The position numbers and the translations under genes were made by a program. DNA of 64,000 nucleotides from Shinella zoogloeoides. GTDB taxonomy: Bacteria > Pseudomonadota > Alphaproteobacteria > Rhizobiales > Rhizobiaceae. The notes beneath the pieces were generated by a model, which worked only from the letters and a program-made list of their open reading frames with translations, ran no database searches and was not told the origin of the DNA. The stretch lies in contig NZ_CP131131.1 of the NCBI RefSeq assembly GCF_033705735.1, forward strand, positions 124,001 through 188,000, in the 5' to 3' direction. Positions 9,076-16,583 of this stretch are shown here, piece after piece (position 1 is the first letter of the stretch; each line of letters opens with the position of its first letter).

Positions 9076-9291
9076 ATGTCGCCAAACGCACCTGCATTCG
9101 ATGATTCTCGACTTGAGCCATGGGCCTGTGACAAGGCGCAGGAGATCATGCTCCGCGAGGGCTTTCGTCTCATCCGCTCGGCACGCAGCGGCAGCAATAC
9201 CGATCTCCGTGAAACCAGCCTCATGATGGCCCGCGTCATCGCGGCCTCGCTGGTCGAGGCATCCGCCCAGCGGCAGCGCGCGGGCAAGTAG
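9076..9291 (+). CDS. small hypothetical protein
   Basis: 71 residues, no signal peptide or membrane segment. It is hydrophilic and mostly helical-looking, with a central block EIMLREGFRLIRSARSGSNTDLRETSLMMAR. The start at 9076 follows GAGGGG at the proper distance; an ATG at 9064 is in frame but its ribosome site is poor. Composition matches the neighbours, so it is likely a real small gene, but I do not recognise the family. Confidence 0.55.
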   Translation: MSPNAPAFDDSRLEPWACDKAQEIMLREGFRLIRSARSGSNTDLRETSLMMARVIAASLVEASAQRQRAGK

Positions 9292-9489
9292 CGGCTAACG
9301 CCGGCGGAGGATCTGTTCGACGGGCTTGCATGGCGGTCATGCCATGCGGCGTGGGCCTTCGGGCCAGGCGCGACGATGAGCGCGCAGGATGAACGGGCGT
9401 CCTCGGGCGGCTCCGCATGCCGTGCCGCAAGGCGATCCGCGCTTTCCGGCCTCACCCGGCTTGCCCCGAGGGTCCACGACTGCCTTTGC

Positions 9490-9515
9490 GGAAAAGGCCC
9501 GCCTTGCGGCGGGCC
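9490..9515 (-). terminator. intrinsic terminator of the DUF305 gene
   Basis: GGCCCGCC and GGCGGGCC form a perfect 8-base stem with a 4-base loop, followed on the minus strand by TTTTCC. It begins about 12 bases beyond the stop of the DUF305 gene. Confidence 0.75.
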
Positions 9516-9526
9516 TCCCTATTGGC

Positions 9527-9910
9527 TCACTTGGCGTTCTTGGCCAGCCACTCTTCCATCATCTTGATCTCACCCTCCTGGGCGCTGACGATGTCTTCCG
9601 CGAGCTTGCGGATGGCTGGGTCCTTGCCGTGTTCCAGCTCGACCTTCGCCATGTCGATGGCGCCCTGGTGGTGGGCGATCATCCCGCGCACGAAATCGAC
9701 ATCGGCATTGCCGGTGAATTCGATCTCCATGCCCTTGTGCATCTTCGCATTGGCGTCGACGAAGGCCTTGGTGGACGCGCTCTGGTCGCCCGCGGCCTCG
9801 CCCATCGTCATGCCCTGATGGCCGGAATGATCGGCGGCGTCCTGGGCGATTGCGGGCATGGTGAAGGTAAGCGCGAGGGCCGCGCCGAGAAGCATGTTCT
9901 TTGCGTTCAT
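9527..9910 (-). CDS. DUF305 family secreted protein
   Basis: 127 residues. Signal peptide at residues 1-22 (ending PAIAQD), a His/Met-rich start of the mature protein (DHSGHQGMTMGEA), then a DUF305 helical domain with the signature FVRGMIAHHQGAIDMAKVELEHG. DUF305 proteins are ferritin-like small helical periplasmic proteins often found near copper or metal genes. The paired histidines in the signature are candidate metal ligands. The gene upstream on the same strand also encodes a His/Met-rich exported protein, which supports a metal-related role by inference only. Confidence 0.85.
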   Translation of the reverse strand: MNAKNMLLGAALALTFTMPAIAQDAADHSGHQGMTMGEAAGDQSASTKAFVDANAKMHKGMEIEFTGNADVDFVRGMIAHHQGAIDMAKVELEHGKDPAIRKLAEDIVSAQEGEIKMMEEWLAKNAK

Positions 9911-9942
9911 GATGATTTCCAGTTCTGAATACGGTTGATGGT

Positions 9943-9960
9943 CGGGGTGCGAGCACCCCG
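9943..9960. terminator. small hairpin between the two His/Met-rich genes
   Basis: CGGGGTG and CACCCCG pair around a four-base loop, 18 bases beyond the stop of the gene at 9979. No T-run follows on the minus strand, so it could attenuate rather than terminate. Confidence 0.3.
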
Positions 9961-9978
9961 GAACAGAATCAAGCCTTT

Positions 9979-10299
9979 TCAGGACCGGGGAGGGGGATCG
10001 AGCGGGGGAAGCGCAAGGCCGGCCAGCTGCGGCGTGGCTGCGGAAACCGGGCTCGAAATGTCGAGATTGCGGCCGATCGGCTCCAGCCGGGCGGCTTCGA
10101 TGGCGAAACAGGCCGAACAGGCGAGAGGATGCGCGGACGGCTTCGCCTTGCCATGCTCTCCGCCGCCATCCTCGCCGGCCATGTGGTGCATGGCGTGCAT
10201 CCCGGCCGGCTGCGCGACCGTCATCGTCGCGGCGACCGCCGGCACCCAGCCGGAAAGGACGGCGCCCAGAATGGCGAGGACGAAGAGGACCTGTCTCAT
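9979..10299 (-). CDS. small exported His/Met-rich protein, DUF2946-like
   Basis: 106 residues if started at the ATG at 10299, which opens a signal peptide ([20 protein letters not shown], cleavage near residue 24). The mature part is rich in His and Met (MHAMHHM) and has a Cys pair in ACSACFA, then a Pro-rich end. Short exported proteins of this style are often grouped as DUF2946 and found near copper genes. No clear ribosome site precedes the start, so the start is tentative. Function unknown; metal binding is inferred from composition and the DUF305 neighbour. Confidence 0.55.
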   Translation of the reverse strand: MRQVLFVLAILGAVLSGWVPAVAATMTVAQPAGMHAMHHMAGEDGGGEHGKAKPSAHPLACSACFAIEAARLEPIGRNLDISSPVSAATPQLAGLALPPLDPPPRS

Positions 10300-10452
10300 G
10301 GCAGGAGAGATAGGTGCACGCCGCGCAAAAGAAAAGGGGTGCGTATAAGGATGCCCCGCCTGCCCCCCCCCTGCAAGCACCTGCGCCCTTGCCGCTGCCC
10401 CTTCAATCCGCTAGGGAAACCGCAACGGAAATACGGAATTTCGGGTATCCCG

Positions 10453-12105
10453 ATGAGCGAAAAGCAGAAAAAGCCCCAGAAGCTGAAAGCCCGCCTGCCG
10501 CGCGGCTTCGTCGACCGCGACGCCGCGGACATCCGCGCCGTGAACGAGATGACGGCGAAGATCCGCGAGGTTTACGAGCATTACGGCTTCGACCCGGTCG
10601 AAACGCCGCTCTTCGAATATACCGACGCGCTCGGCAAGTTCCTGCCCGACAGCGACCGGCCGAACGAGGGCGTCTTCTCGCTGCAGGACGACGACGACCA
10701 GTGGATGAGCCTTCGCTATGACCTGACGGCGCCGCTCGCCCGCCATGTCGCGGAGAATTTCAACGAGATCCAGCTACCCTACCGCACCTATCGCGCGGGC
10801 TACGTCTTCCGCAACGAGAAGCCGGGTCCGGGCCGCTTCCGCCAGTTCATGCAGTTCGATGCCGATACGGTCGGCGCGGCCGGCGTGCAGGCCGATGCCG
10901 AGATGTGCATGATGATGTCGGACACGATGGAAGCGCTCGGCATCACCCGCGGCGACTACGTCATCCGCGTCAACAACCGCAAGGTTCTCGACGGCGTGCT
11001 GGAGGCTGCGTCCGTTCCTGAATTTAAACGAGTTGAAACACTTAGATCTCTGGATAAATTTGATAAATTTGGTTTTCAAGGCGTCAAGTTACTTTTGACA
11101 GTGGGGAGACGGGACGAAAGCGGTGATTTTACAAAAGGCGTTGGGTTAGATGAAGCTCAAGCAGACGTGTTATTGTCGATTTTCGCTCCTGGAAATGCTT
11201 ATAGATGCAGTTACACTAAAGAAGATGGTACAATTGGTTACTTTGAAGGAAGTCCGGATCAGATCATAACCAATTGGGATGATGTTCTTCGTGGTCACAA
11301 TGATATAGGACTTGCACAGTTTTTCGGAAAACCATCTCAAAACCCTAGCTTGATGGCGTTGTTAAACGCAAATGTAGCTTGCCGTGGTAATCCCGTCGGG
11401 GCCCAAGGGATCGGCGAACTTCTTACCATGCTTCGCATATTCCAAGATGCTGGCTATGGTGAAGACCGAATCAGGATCGACCCGTCGGTCGTGCGCGGCC
11501 TCGAATATTACACAGGCCCGGTCTTCGAGGCCGAATTGCAGTTCGCCGTCACCAACGAGAAGGGCGAGAAGGTCGTCTTCGGCTCGGTCGGCGGCGGCGG
11601 CCGTTACGATGGCCTCGTCTCCCGCTTCATGGGCCAGCCGGTGCCGGCGACGGGCTTCTCCATCGGCGTCTCGCGCCTGATGACGGCGCTGAAGAACCTC
11701 GGCAAGCTCGGTCAGGAGGAGGTGGTCGCGCCCGTCCTCGTCACCGTCATGGACGGCGACATCGAGAGCATGGGCCGCTACCAGCGCTTCACGCAGGAGC
11801 TGCGCGCCGCCGGCATCCGCGCCGAGATGTATCAGGGCAACTGGAAGAAGTTCGGCAACCAGCTCAAATATGCCGACCGCCGCGGCGCACCGATCGCCAT
11901 CATCCAGGGCGGCGACGAGCGCGCGGAAGGCCTCGTGCAGATCAAGGACCTGATCGAGGGCAAGCGCCTTTCCGGCGAGATCGAGGACAACATCGCCTGG
12001 CGCGAAGCGCGCGTCGCGCAGGTTTCCGTACCGGAGGCCGATCTGGTTGCGAAGGTCCGCGAAATCCTCGACGCGCAGGCCGAAGACCGGGCGCGGCAGG
12101 GGTGA
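10453..12105 (+). CDS. hisS: histidyl-tRNA synthetase with low-GC mosaic segment
   Basis: 550 residues. Charges tRNA-His with histidine. Class II motif 2 region ([20 protein letters not shown], about residues 112-131), the histidine-specific block [12 protein letters not shown] (about 347-358) and motif 3 (GGGGRYDG...[14 protein letters not shown]) are intact, and the C-terminal anticodon-binding domain follows. The segment encoding residues about 187-343, between motif 2 and the histidine-specific block, has much lower GC and rare codons (TTA, AGA, ATA). The protein is longer than the roughly 500 residues I recall for rhizobial HisRS, and the extra length falls in this segment. The frame is continuous, so the gene is probably functional. 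hisZ and hisG follow. Confidence 0.93.
   Translation: MSEKQKKPQKLKARLPRGFVDRDAADIRAVNEMTAKIREVYEHYGFDPVETPLFEYTDALGKFLPDSDRPNEGVFSLQDDDDQWMSLRYDLTAPLARHVAENFNEIQLPYRTYRAGYVFRNEKPGPGRFRQFMQFDADTVGAAGVQADAEMCMMMSDTMEALGITRGDYVIRVNNRKVLDGVLEAASVPEFKRVETLRSLDKFDKFGFQGVKLLLTVGRRDESGDFTKGVGLDEAQADVLLSIFAPGNAYRCSYTKEDGTIGYFEGSPDQIITNWDDVLRGHNDIGLAQFFGKPSQNPSLMALLNANVACRGNPVGAQGIGELLTMLRIFQDAGYGEDRIRIDPSVVRGLEYYTGPVFEAELQFAVTNEKGEKVVFGSVGGGGRYDGLVSRFMGQPVPATGFSIGVSRLMTALKNLGKLGQEEVVAPVLVTVMDGDIESMGRYQRFTQELRAAGIRAEMYQGNWKKFGNQLKYADRRGAPIAIIQGGDERAEGLVQIKDLIEGKRLSGEIEDNIAWREARVAQVSVPEADLVAKVREILDAQAEDRARQG
11010..11480 (+). other. low-GC mosaic block inside hisS
   Basis: GC counted over 11041-11340 is about 40%, against about 65% just upstream (10921-10980). 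Within the block AT-ending codons dominate, including TTA, AGA and ATA that are rare in the rest of the window; at both edges codon use returns to the genomic norm within about 10-20 codons. The encoded part keeps a recognisable HisRS stretch ([12 protein letters not shown]) and then about 90 residues unlike the rhizobial proteins I know. This looks like replacement by recombination with a low-GC relative; donor unknown. Confidence 0.85.
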
Positions 12106-12119
12106 TGGGCGTGTGGAAG

Positions 12120-12250
12120 ACCCCTCCCCAACCCCTCCCCACAAGGGGGAGGGGCTTACTGTGCCGCACCCTGCGAATTCGATTTGAGACGGTGAGCAAG
12201 CCTTTATCTTTCTCCCCCCTTGTGGGGGAGATGCCGGCAGGCAATGGGGG
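12120..12250. repeat. palindromic intergenic repeat, family A, copy 2
   Basis: Two GC-rich hairpins (around 12121-12155 with CCCCTCCCC and GGGGAGGGG, and around 12211-12235 with CTCCCCC and GGGGGAG) flank a 55-base centre. The right part shares the GGGGGAGATGCC core with the repeat at 4920-5039, but the left part differs, so the copy is mosaic. It lies between hisS and hisZ. Confidence 0.7.
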
Positions 12251-12280
12251 ACTTGCCGCCCCGCGCCCGGAGCGTTTCCC

Positions 12281-13414
12281 ATGCCCCTGACGAACCTTCC
12301 CGCCTTCGCGCCCGATCTCGTCGCCGACCTCGAAGGGCTCGGCACGCAGCGCGTCGACACGCCGGTCATCCAGCCGGCCGAACCCTTCCTCGACATGGCG
12401 GGCGAGGACCTGCGCCGCCGCATCTTCATGACGGAGAGCGAGACCGGCAAGAGCCTGTGCCTCCGGCCGGAATTCACCATTCCCGTCTGCCTTCGCCACA
12501 TCGAGACGGCGACGGGCACGCCGCGGCGCTATTCCTATCTCGGCGAGGTCTTCCGCCAGCGCCGCGACGGCGCGAACGAATTCTACCAGGCCGGCATCGA
12601 GGATCTCGGCGAGCCGGATATCGCCCGCGCCGACGCGCGCATCGTGCGTGATGCGCTCCACGTCATCGGCAACCGGCTTCCCGACATGGCGCTGTCCGTG
12701 ACGCTCGGCGACCAGGGAATTTTCGAGGCGGTCGTCGCCGCCTGCGGCCTGCCGGCCGGCTGGCAGAAGCGCCTCATCCACGCCTTCGGCAATCCGGCGC
12801 AATTGCAGAAGCTGATCGCCGACCTGTCCGATCCCGCCCCGTCCGGCGTCTTCGGCCCGGAGGTCGAGCGCCTTGCCCGCCTCGGCATCCTCGACGACGA
12901 GGCGAAGCTGATCGCCCATATCGACGCGACGATGGAGGCGACCGGCTATTCCACCAATGCCAGCCGCGGCCCCACCGACATCGCCCGCCGCCTGCGCGAG
13001 AAGCGCGAACTGGCGAGTACGCGGCTCGACAGCCGCACGCTGGCGCTGCTCAAGGAATTCCTGGCGCTGGAGCTGAGCCTTGCCGACGCGCCGCATGCGC
13101 TCGCCGCCTTCGCGGAAAAGGCCCGCCTTTCGCTCGGCGCGGCGCTGGAGCGCTTCGACGCCCGCGTTAAGGCGCTGCGCGAAGCAGGCGTCGATCCGGC
13201 GACGATCATCTATCGCGCTGCCTTCGGCCGTCCGCTCGATTATTATACCGGCCTCGTCTTCGAGATCACGCCGGCCGGCGAGACATCGGTGCTCGTCGGC
13301 GGCGGCCGGTTCGACCGGCTGCTGACGCTGCTCGGCGCGAAGGAACGCATCCCGGCCGTCGGCTTCTCGCTCTGGCTCGACCGTATCGCAAGCGCCGGGG
13401 GAGCCGCCGCATGA
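12281..13414 (+). CDS. hisZ: ATP phosphoribosyltransferase regulatory subunit HisZ
   Basis: 377 residues. A HisRS catalytic-core paralogue without the anticodon domain, which binds the short HisG and is needed for its activity in the first step of histidine synthesis. Class II core traces are visible ([47 protein letters not shown]). The ATG at 12281 has a GGAG ribosome site upstream. The stop overlaps the hisG start in ATGA, which couples the two subunits at translation. Confidence 0.94.
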   Translation: MPLTNLPAFAPDLVADLEGLGTQRVDTPVIQPAEPFLDMAGEDLRRRIFMTESETGKSLCLRPEFTIPVCLRHIETATGTPRRYSYLGEVFRQRRDGANEFYQAGIEDLGEPDIARADARIVRDALHVIGNRLPDMALSVTLGDQGIFEAVVAACGLPAGWQKRLIHAFGNPAQLQKLIADLSDPAPSGVFGPEVERLARLGILDDEAKLIAHIDATMEATGYSTNASRGPTDIARRLREKRELASTRLDSRTLALLKEFLALELSLADAPHALAAFAEKARLSLGAALERFDARVKALREAGVDPATIIYRAAFGRPLDYYTGLVFEITPAGETSVLVGGGRFDRLLTLLGAKERIPAVGFSLWLDRIASAGGAAA

Positions 13415-14106
13415 CCATCACCATCGGTCTTCCCTCCAAGGGCCGCATGAAGGAGGACAGCTCGGCCGTCCTCGCCCGCGCCGGCTTCACCGTCGCCGCC
13501 GTCGGCAACGACCGCTCCTATCGCGGCCGTGTCGAGGGGCGCGACGATATCGAGATCGCCTTCCTCTCTGCTTCCGAGATCTCCCGCGAGATCGCCAACG
13601 GCACCGTCGATTTCGGCGTGACCGGCGAGGATCTCGTGCGCGAGAGACTGGCGGAGGCCGATGCCCGCGTCGAGTTCTGCGCCCGCCTCGGCTTCGGCCA
13701 TGCCGATGTCGTGGTCGCCGTGCCGGAGATCTGGCTCGACGTCGACACCATGGCCGATCTTGGCGACGTCGCCACGGATTTTCGCGCCCGCCACGGCCGG
13801 CGCCTGACCATCGCCACGAAATACTGGCGGCTGACGCAGCAGTTCTTCTCGGGCAATCACGGCATCCAGCTCTACCGCATCGTCGAAAGTCTCGGCGCCA
13901 CGGAAGGCGCGCCGGCCTCCGGCTCGGCCGACATCATCGTCGACATCACCTCGACCGGCTCGACGCTTGTCGCCAACCACCTGAAGATCCTCTCCGACGG
14001 CGTGATCCTCAAATCGGAAGCCTGCCTCGTGCGTGCGCGCAAGCCGGAGCACGAGGGCGATGCGGTGGTGGCGGAGATCATCGAGCGGGTGCGCGGGGCG
14101 CTGTAG
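13411..14106 (+). CDS. hisG: ATP phosphoribosyltransferase catalytic subunit HisG, short form
   Basis: 231 residues, the short form that lacks the C-terminal regulatory domain and depends on HisZ. It condenses ATP and PRPP to phosphoribosyl-ATP, the committed step of histidine synthesis. The N-terminal block [13 protein letters not shown] and the PRPP-binding block [20 protein letters not shown] (about residues 172-191) are present. It overlaps hisZ by four bases. Confidence 0.95.
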   Translation: MTITIGLPSKGRMKEDSSAVLARAGFTVAAVGNDRSYRGRVEGRDDIEIAFLSASEISREIANGTVDFGVTGEDLVRERLAEADARVEFCARLGFGHADVVVAVPEIWLDVDTMADLGDVATDFRARHGRRLTIATKYWRLTQQFFSGNHGIQLYRIVESLGATEGAPASGSADIIVDITSTGSTLVANHLKILSDGVILKSEACLVRARKPEHEGDAVVAEIIERVRGAL

Positions 14107-14116
14107 GGGCTGGATT

Positions 14117-14297
14117 GCCCCTCATCCCGCTGCCGCGACCTTCTCCCCGCAGGCGGGGAGAAGGGGTGTGCCGCACCGTTTTCCGTCCCATCGCAGGCAA
14201 GCTTGACGGAAACACGCCGAGGGGCGGGAAACCGGTCCCACACGTCTCCTTCGCCCCGCTTGCGGGGAGAAGGTGGCCGGCAGGCCGGATGAGGGGC
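14117..14297. repeat. palindromic intergenic repeat, family B, copy 1
   Basis: Terminal inverted ends CCCCTCATCC / GGATGAGGGG enclose two smaller hairpins, each with CTTCTCCCCGC and GCGGGGAGAAG, and a variable centre. The same plan recurs at 24491-24630 and 39601-39755. It fills most of the gap between hisG and the transferase gene. Style is RIME/BIME-like; the class name is inferred. Confidence 0.85.
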
Positions 14298-14392
14298 TGG
14301 CACCCTCACCCTTCGCAAATTTCCCGCCACGCCACCCTGACATCGCCCGGCGGCCTGCCCTATCTATGAACTCCCACCCGCAAGGAGTTCCC

Positions 14393-15100
14393 ATGTCCGA
14401 CCTGTCGTCCTTCCCCATCACGAAGAAATGGCCCGCCAGGAATTCCGATCTCATCCAGCTCTATTCGCTGCCGACGCCGAATGGCGTGAAGGTGTCGATC
14501 GCGCTGGAAGAGCTCGGCCTCGCCTATGAGCCGCACCGCATCGATTTCGGTGGCAACGAGCAGAAGTCGCCGGAATTCGTGTCGCTCAATCCGAACGGCC
14601 GCATTCCCGCGATCATCGATCCGGACGGGCCGGGCGGCAAGCCGATCGGCCTCTTCGAATCGGGCGCGATCCTCGTCTATCTCGCGGAGAAGACCGGCAA
14701 GCTCATTCCGGCCGATCCCGCCGCGCGCTACGAGATGCTGTGCTGGGTGATGTTCCAGATGGGCGGCATCGGGCCGATGTTTGGCCAGTTCGGTCATTTC
14801 CACAAGTTCGCCGCCGAAAAGGTCGCCAACAATTCCTATCCGGTCGAACGCTACAGGGACGAATCGAAGCGCCTGCTTTCCGTGCTGGAAGAGCGCCTGA
14901 AGGATCGGCAATGGATCATGGGCGACGAATATACCATCGCCGATATCGCGACCTTCCCGTGGGTGCGCGGCGCGGATGTCTTCTATGGCGGGCGCGAGGT
15001 GCTGGATTATGCGGGCTTCCCCGCCGTCATGGCCTGGCTGGAGCGCTGCCTTGCCCGCCCGGCGGCGCAGAAGGGCCTGGAACTTCCTGCGAAGCCCTGA
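14393..15100 (+). CDS. glutathione S-transferase, YfcG/YghU-like
   Basis: 235 residues. A thioredoxin-fold domain begins at about residue 20 with YSLPTPNGVKVSIALEEL, followed by NPNGRIPAI and the all-helical GST C-terminal domain with IADIATFPWV. The TPNG motif is typical of nu-class enzymes (YfcG, YghU, Ure2p-like), which reduce disulfides with glutathione rather than conjugate it. The start has a perfect AAGGAG site six bases upstream. It is a monocistronic-looking gene between a repeat and an FAD reductase. Confidence 0.88.
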   Translation: MSDLSSFPITKKWPARNSDLIQLYSLPTPNGVKVSIALEELGLAYEPHRIDFGGNEQKSPEFVSLNPNGRIPAIIDPDGPGGKPIGLFESGAILVYLAEKTGKLIPADPAARYEMLCWVMFQMGGIGPMFGQFGHFHKFAAEKVANNSYPVERYRDESKRLLSVLEERLKDRQWIMGDEYTIADIATFPWVRGADVFYGGREVLDYAGFPAVMAWLERCLARPAAQKGLELPAKP

Positions 15101-15190
15101 CGCCGGCATAGCCCGCGCGGTTGCGGTGCGTTGACGCCGCGTGGCCGGGCGGGTTACGTCTCGGTGAAAACAAGGACGGACGGAAATATC

Positions 15191-16408
15191 GTGACGGGAA
15201 GACTGGTTGTAGCGGGCGGCGGCCAGGCCGCATTTGCCCTGGTTGCCAAATTGCGTGCATTGAAGGACGAGCGGCCGATCACCATCGTCGCCGCCGAGGC
15301 GAGCCACCCCTACCAGCGCCCGCCGCTTTCCAAGAAATACCTGCTCGGCGAGGCAGACCTCTCGCGCCTGATGTTCCGGCCGGAAAGCTGGTATCCCGAC
15401 AACGGCGTCGACCTTCGCCTGTCGACGGAGGTCACCGCCATCGACCGCGCGGCAAAGCGCGTGACGCTCAGCGACGGCTCGACGCTCGACTATGAATTCC
15501 TGGCGCTCGCCACCGGCGCGACGCCCCGCCGCCTGCCGGCGGAGATCGGCGGCGACCTCGACGGCGTCTTCACCGTGCGCGACTATCGCGATGCCGACCG
15601 CCTCGGCCTCGAAATGCAGGAAGGTCGCCGGGCGCTCGTCGTCGGCGGCGGCTATATCGGCCTCGAGGCGGCGGCGGTTGCGCGGGGCAGGGGGCTGCAT
15701 GTCACCGTCATCGAGATGGCCGACCGCATCCTCGCCCGCGTGGCATCGCCCGCGACGGCGACGATCCTCAAGGCGATCCACGCCGCCCGCGGCGTCGATG
15801 TGCGCGAGAAGACCGGCCTCGTCCGCCTTCTCGGCGAAAACGGCCGCGTCACCGGCGCGGAGCTCTCCGACGGCTTCGTGCTGCCGGTGGACGTGGTGAT
15901 CGCGGGCATCGGCGTGGCGGCCAACGACAGGCTCGCCCGCGATGCCGGGCTGGAGGTCGCCAACGGCATCGTCGTCGATGCCCATGCCCGCACGTCCGAT
16001 CCCGCGATCTTCGCCATGGGCGACTGCACCGTCCTGCCCTTCGAAGGCAATCGCGTGCGGCTGGAATCCGTGCAGAACGCCGTCGACCAGGCGGAGGCCG
16101 CCGCGGCCGTCATCGCCGGTGGCGATACGCCCTATGTGCCGAAGCCGTGGTTCTGGTCCGACCAGTATGATGTGAAGCTGCAGATCGCCGGTTTCTGCAT
16201 GGGCTTCGACGATACCCTCGTGCGGCCCGGCCAACGCGAGGGCAGCGTTTCCGTCTGGTACTTCCGCGATGGCAGGCTGATCGCGGTCGACGCGGTCAAC
16301 GATGCGAAAGCCTATGTGGTCGGCAAGAAGCTGATCGAGATGGGCCGCACGCCGGACAGGGCGGCGCTTGAAGACCCGGCTGCGGACCTCAAGGCCCTGA
16401 CGCTCTGA
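15191..16408 (+). CDS. FAD-dependent pyridine nucleotide-disulfide oxidoreductase (ferredoxin reductase type)
   Basis: 405 residues from a GTG start. An FAD-binding fold begins VVAGGGQAAFALVAKLRAL, a central NAD-binding fold shows ALVVGGGYIGLEAAAVA (about residues 146-162), and the FAD block DPAIFAMGDCTVLP lies near residue 275. No redox-active CxxxxC is present, which fits the group that passes electrons from NADH to ferredoxins or P450 systems. No partner ferredoxin or oxygenase is nearby, so the electron acceptor is unknown. No ATG is available at this end; the GTG at 15191 follows a GGACGGA stretch. Confidence 0.85.
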   Translation: MTGRLVVAGGGQAAFALVAKLRALKDERPITIVAAEASHPYQRPPLSKKYLLGEADLSRLMFRPESWYPDNGVDLRLSTEVTAIDRAAKRVTLSDGSTLDYEFLALATGATPRRLPAEIGGDLDGVFTVRDYRDADRLGLEMQEGRRALVVGGGYIGLEAAAVARGRGLHVTVIEMADRILARVASPATATILKAIHAARGVDVREKTGLVRLLGENGRVTGAELSDGFVLPVDVVIAGIGVAANDRLARDAGLEVANGIVVDAHARTSDPAIFAMGDCTVLPFEGNRVRLESVQNAVDQAEAAAAVIAGGDTPYVPKPWFWSDQYDVKLQIAGFCMGFDDTLVRPGQREGSVSVWYFRDGRLIAVDAVNDAKAYVVGKKLIEMGRTPDRAALEDPAADLKALTL

Positions 16409-16583
16409 AATCCGGGGTTGAGCGGAATTGCCGTGGCAAACCAGCCGGTTGGCCGTTTTGATATTTGTTAAGCACGAATGGATACGGGCGGGCAGGAATC
16501 CGCCGGGATGCGGGGCCGATTCACAAAGTCTTTAAGGTTGCCGGGCTCTGTGGTGCCATCTTGCCCTCCCGCCCGGTGTTCCC

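Noticed and set aside
11010..11480. The hisS low-GC block as an intein or group I intron
   Set aside because: The frame is continuous, there are no intein end motifs (Cys/Ser start, HN end) or homing-nuclease motifs, and part of the block still encodes conserved HisRS sequence (DESGDFTKG).
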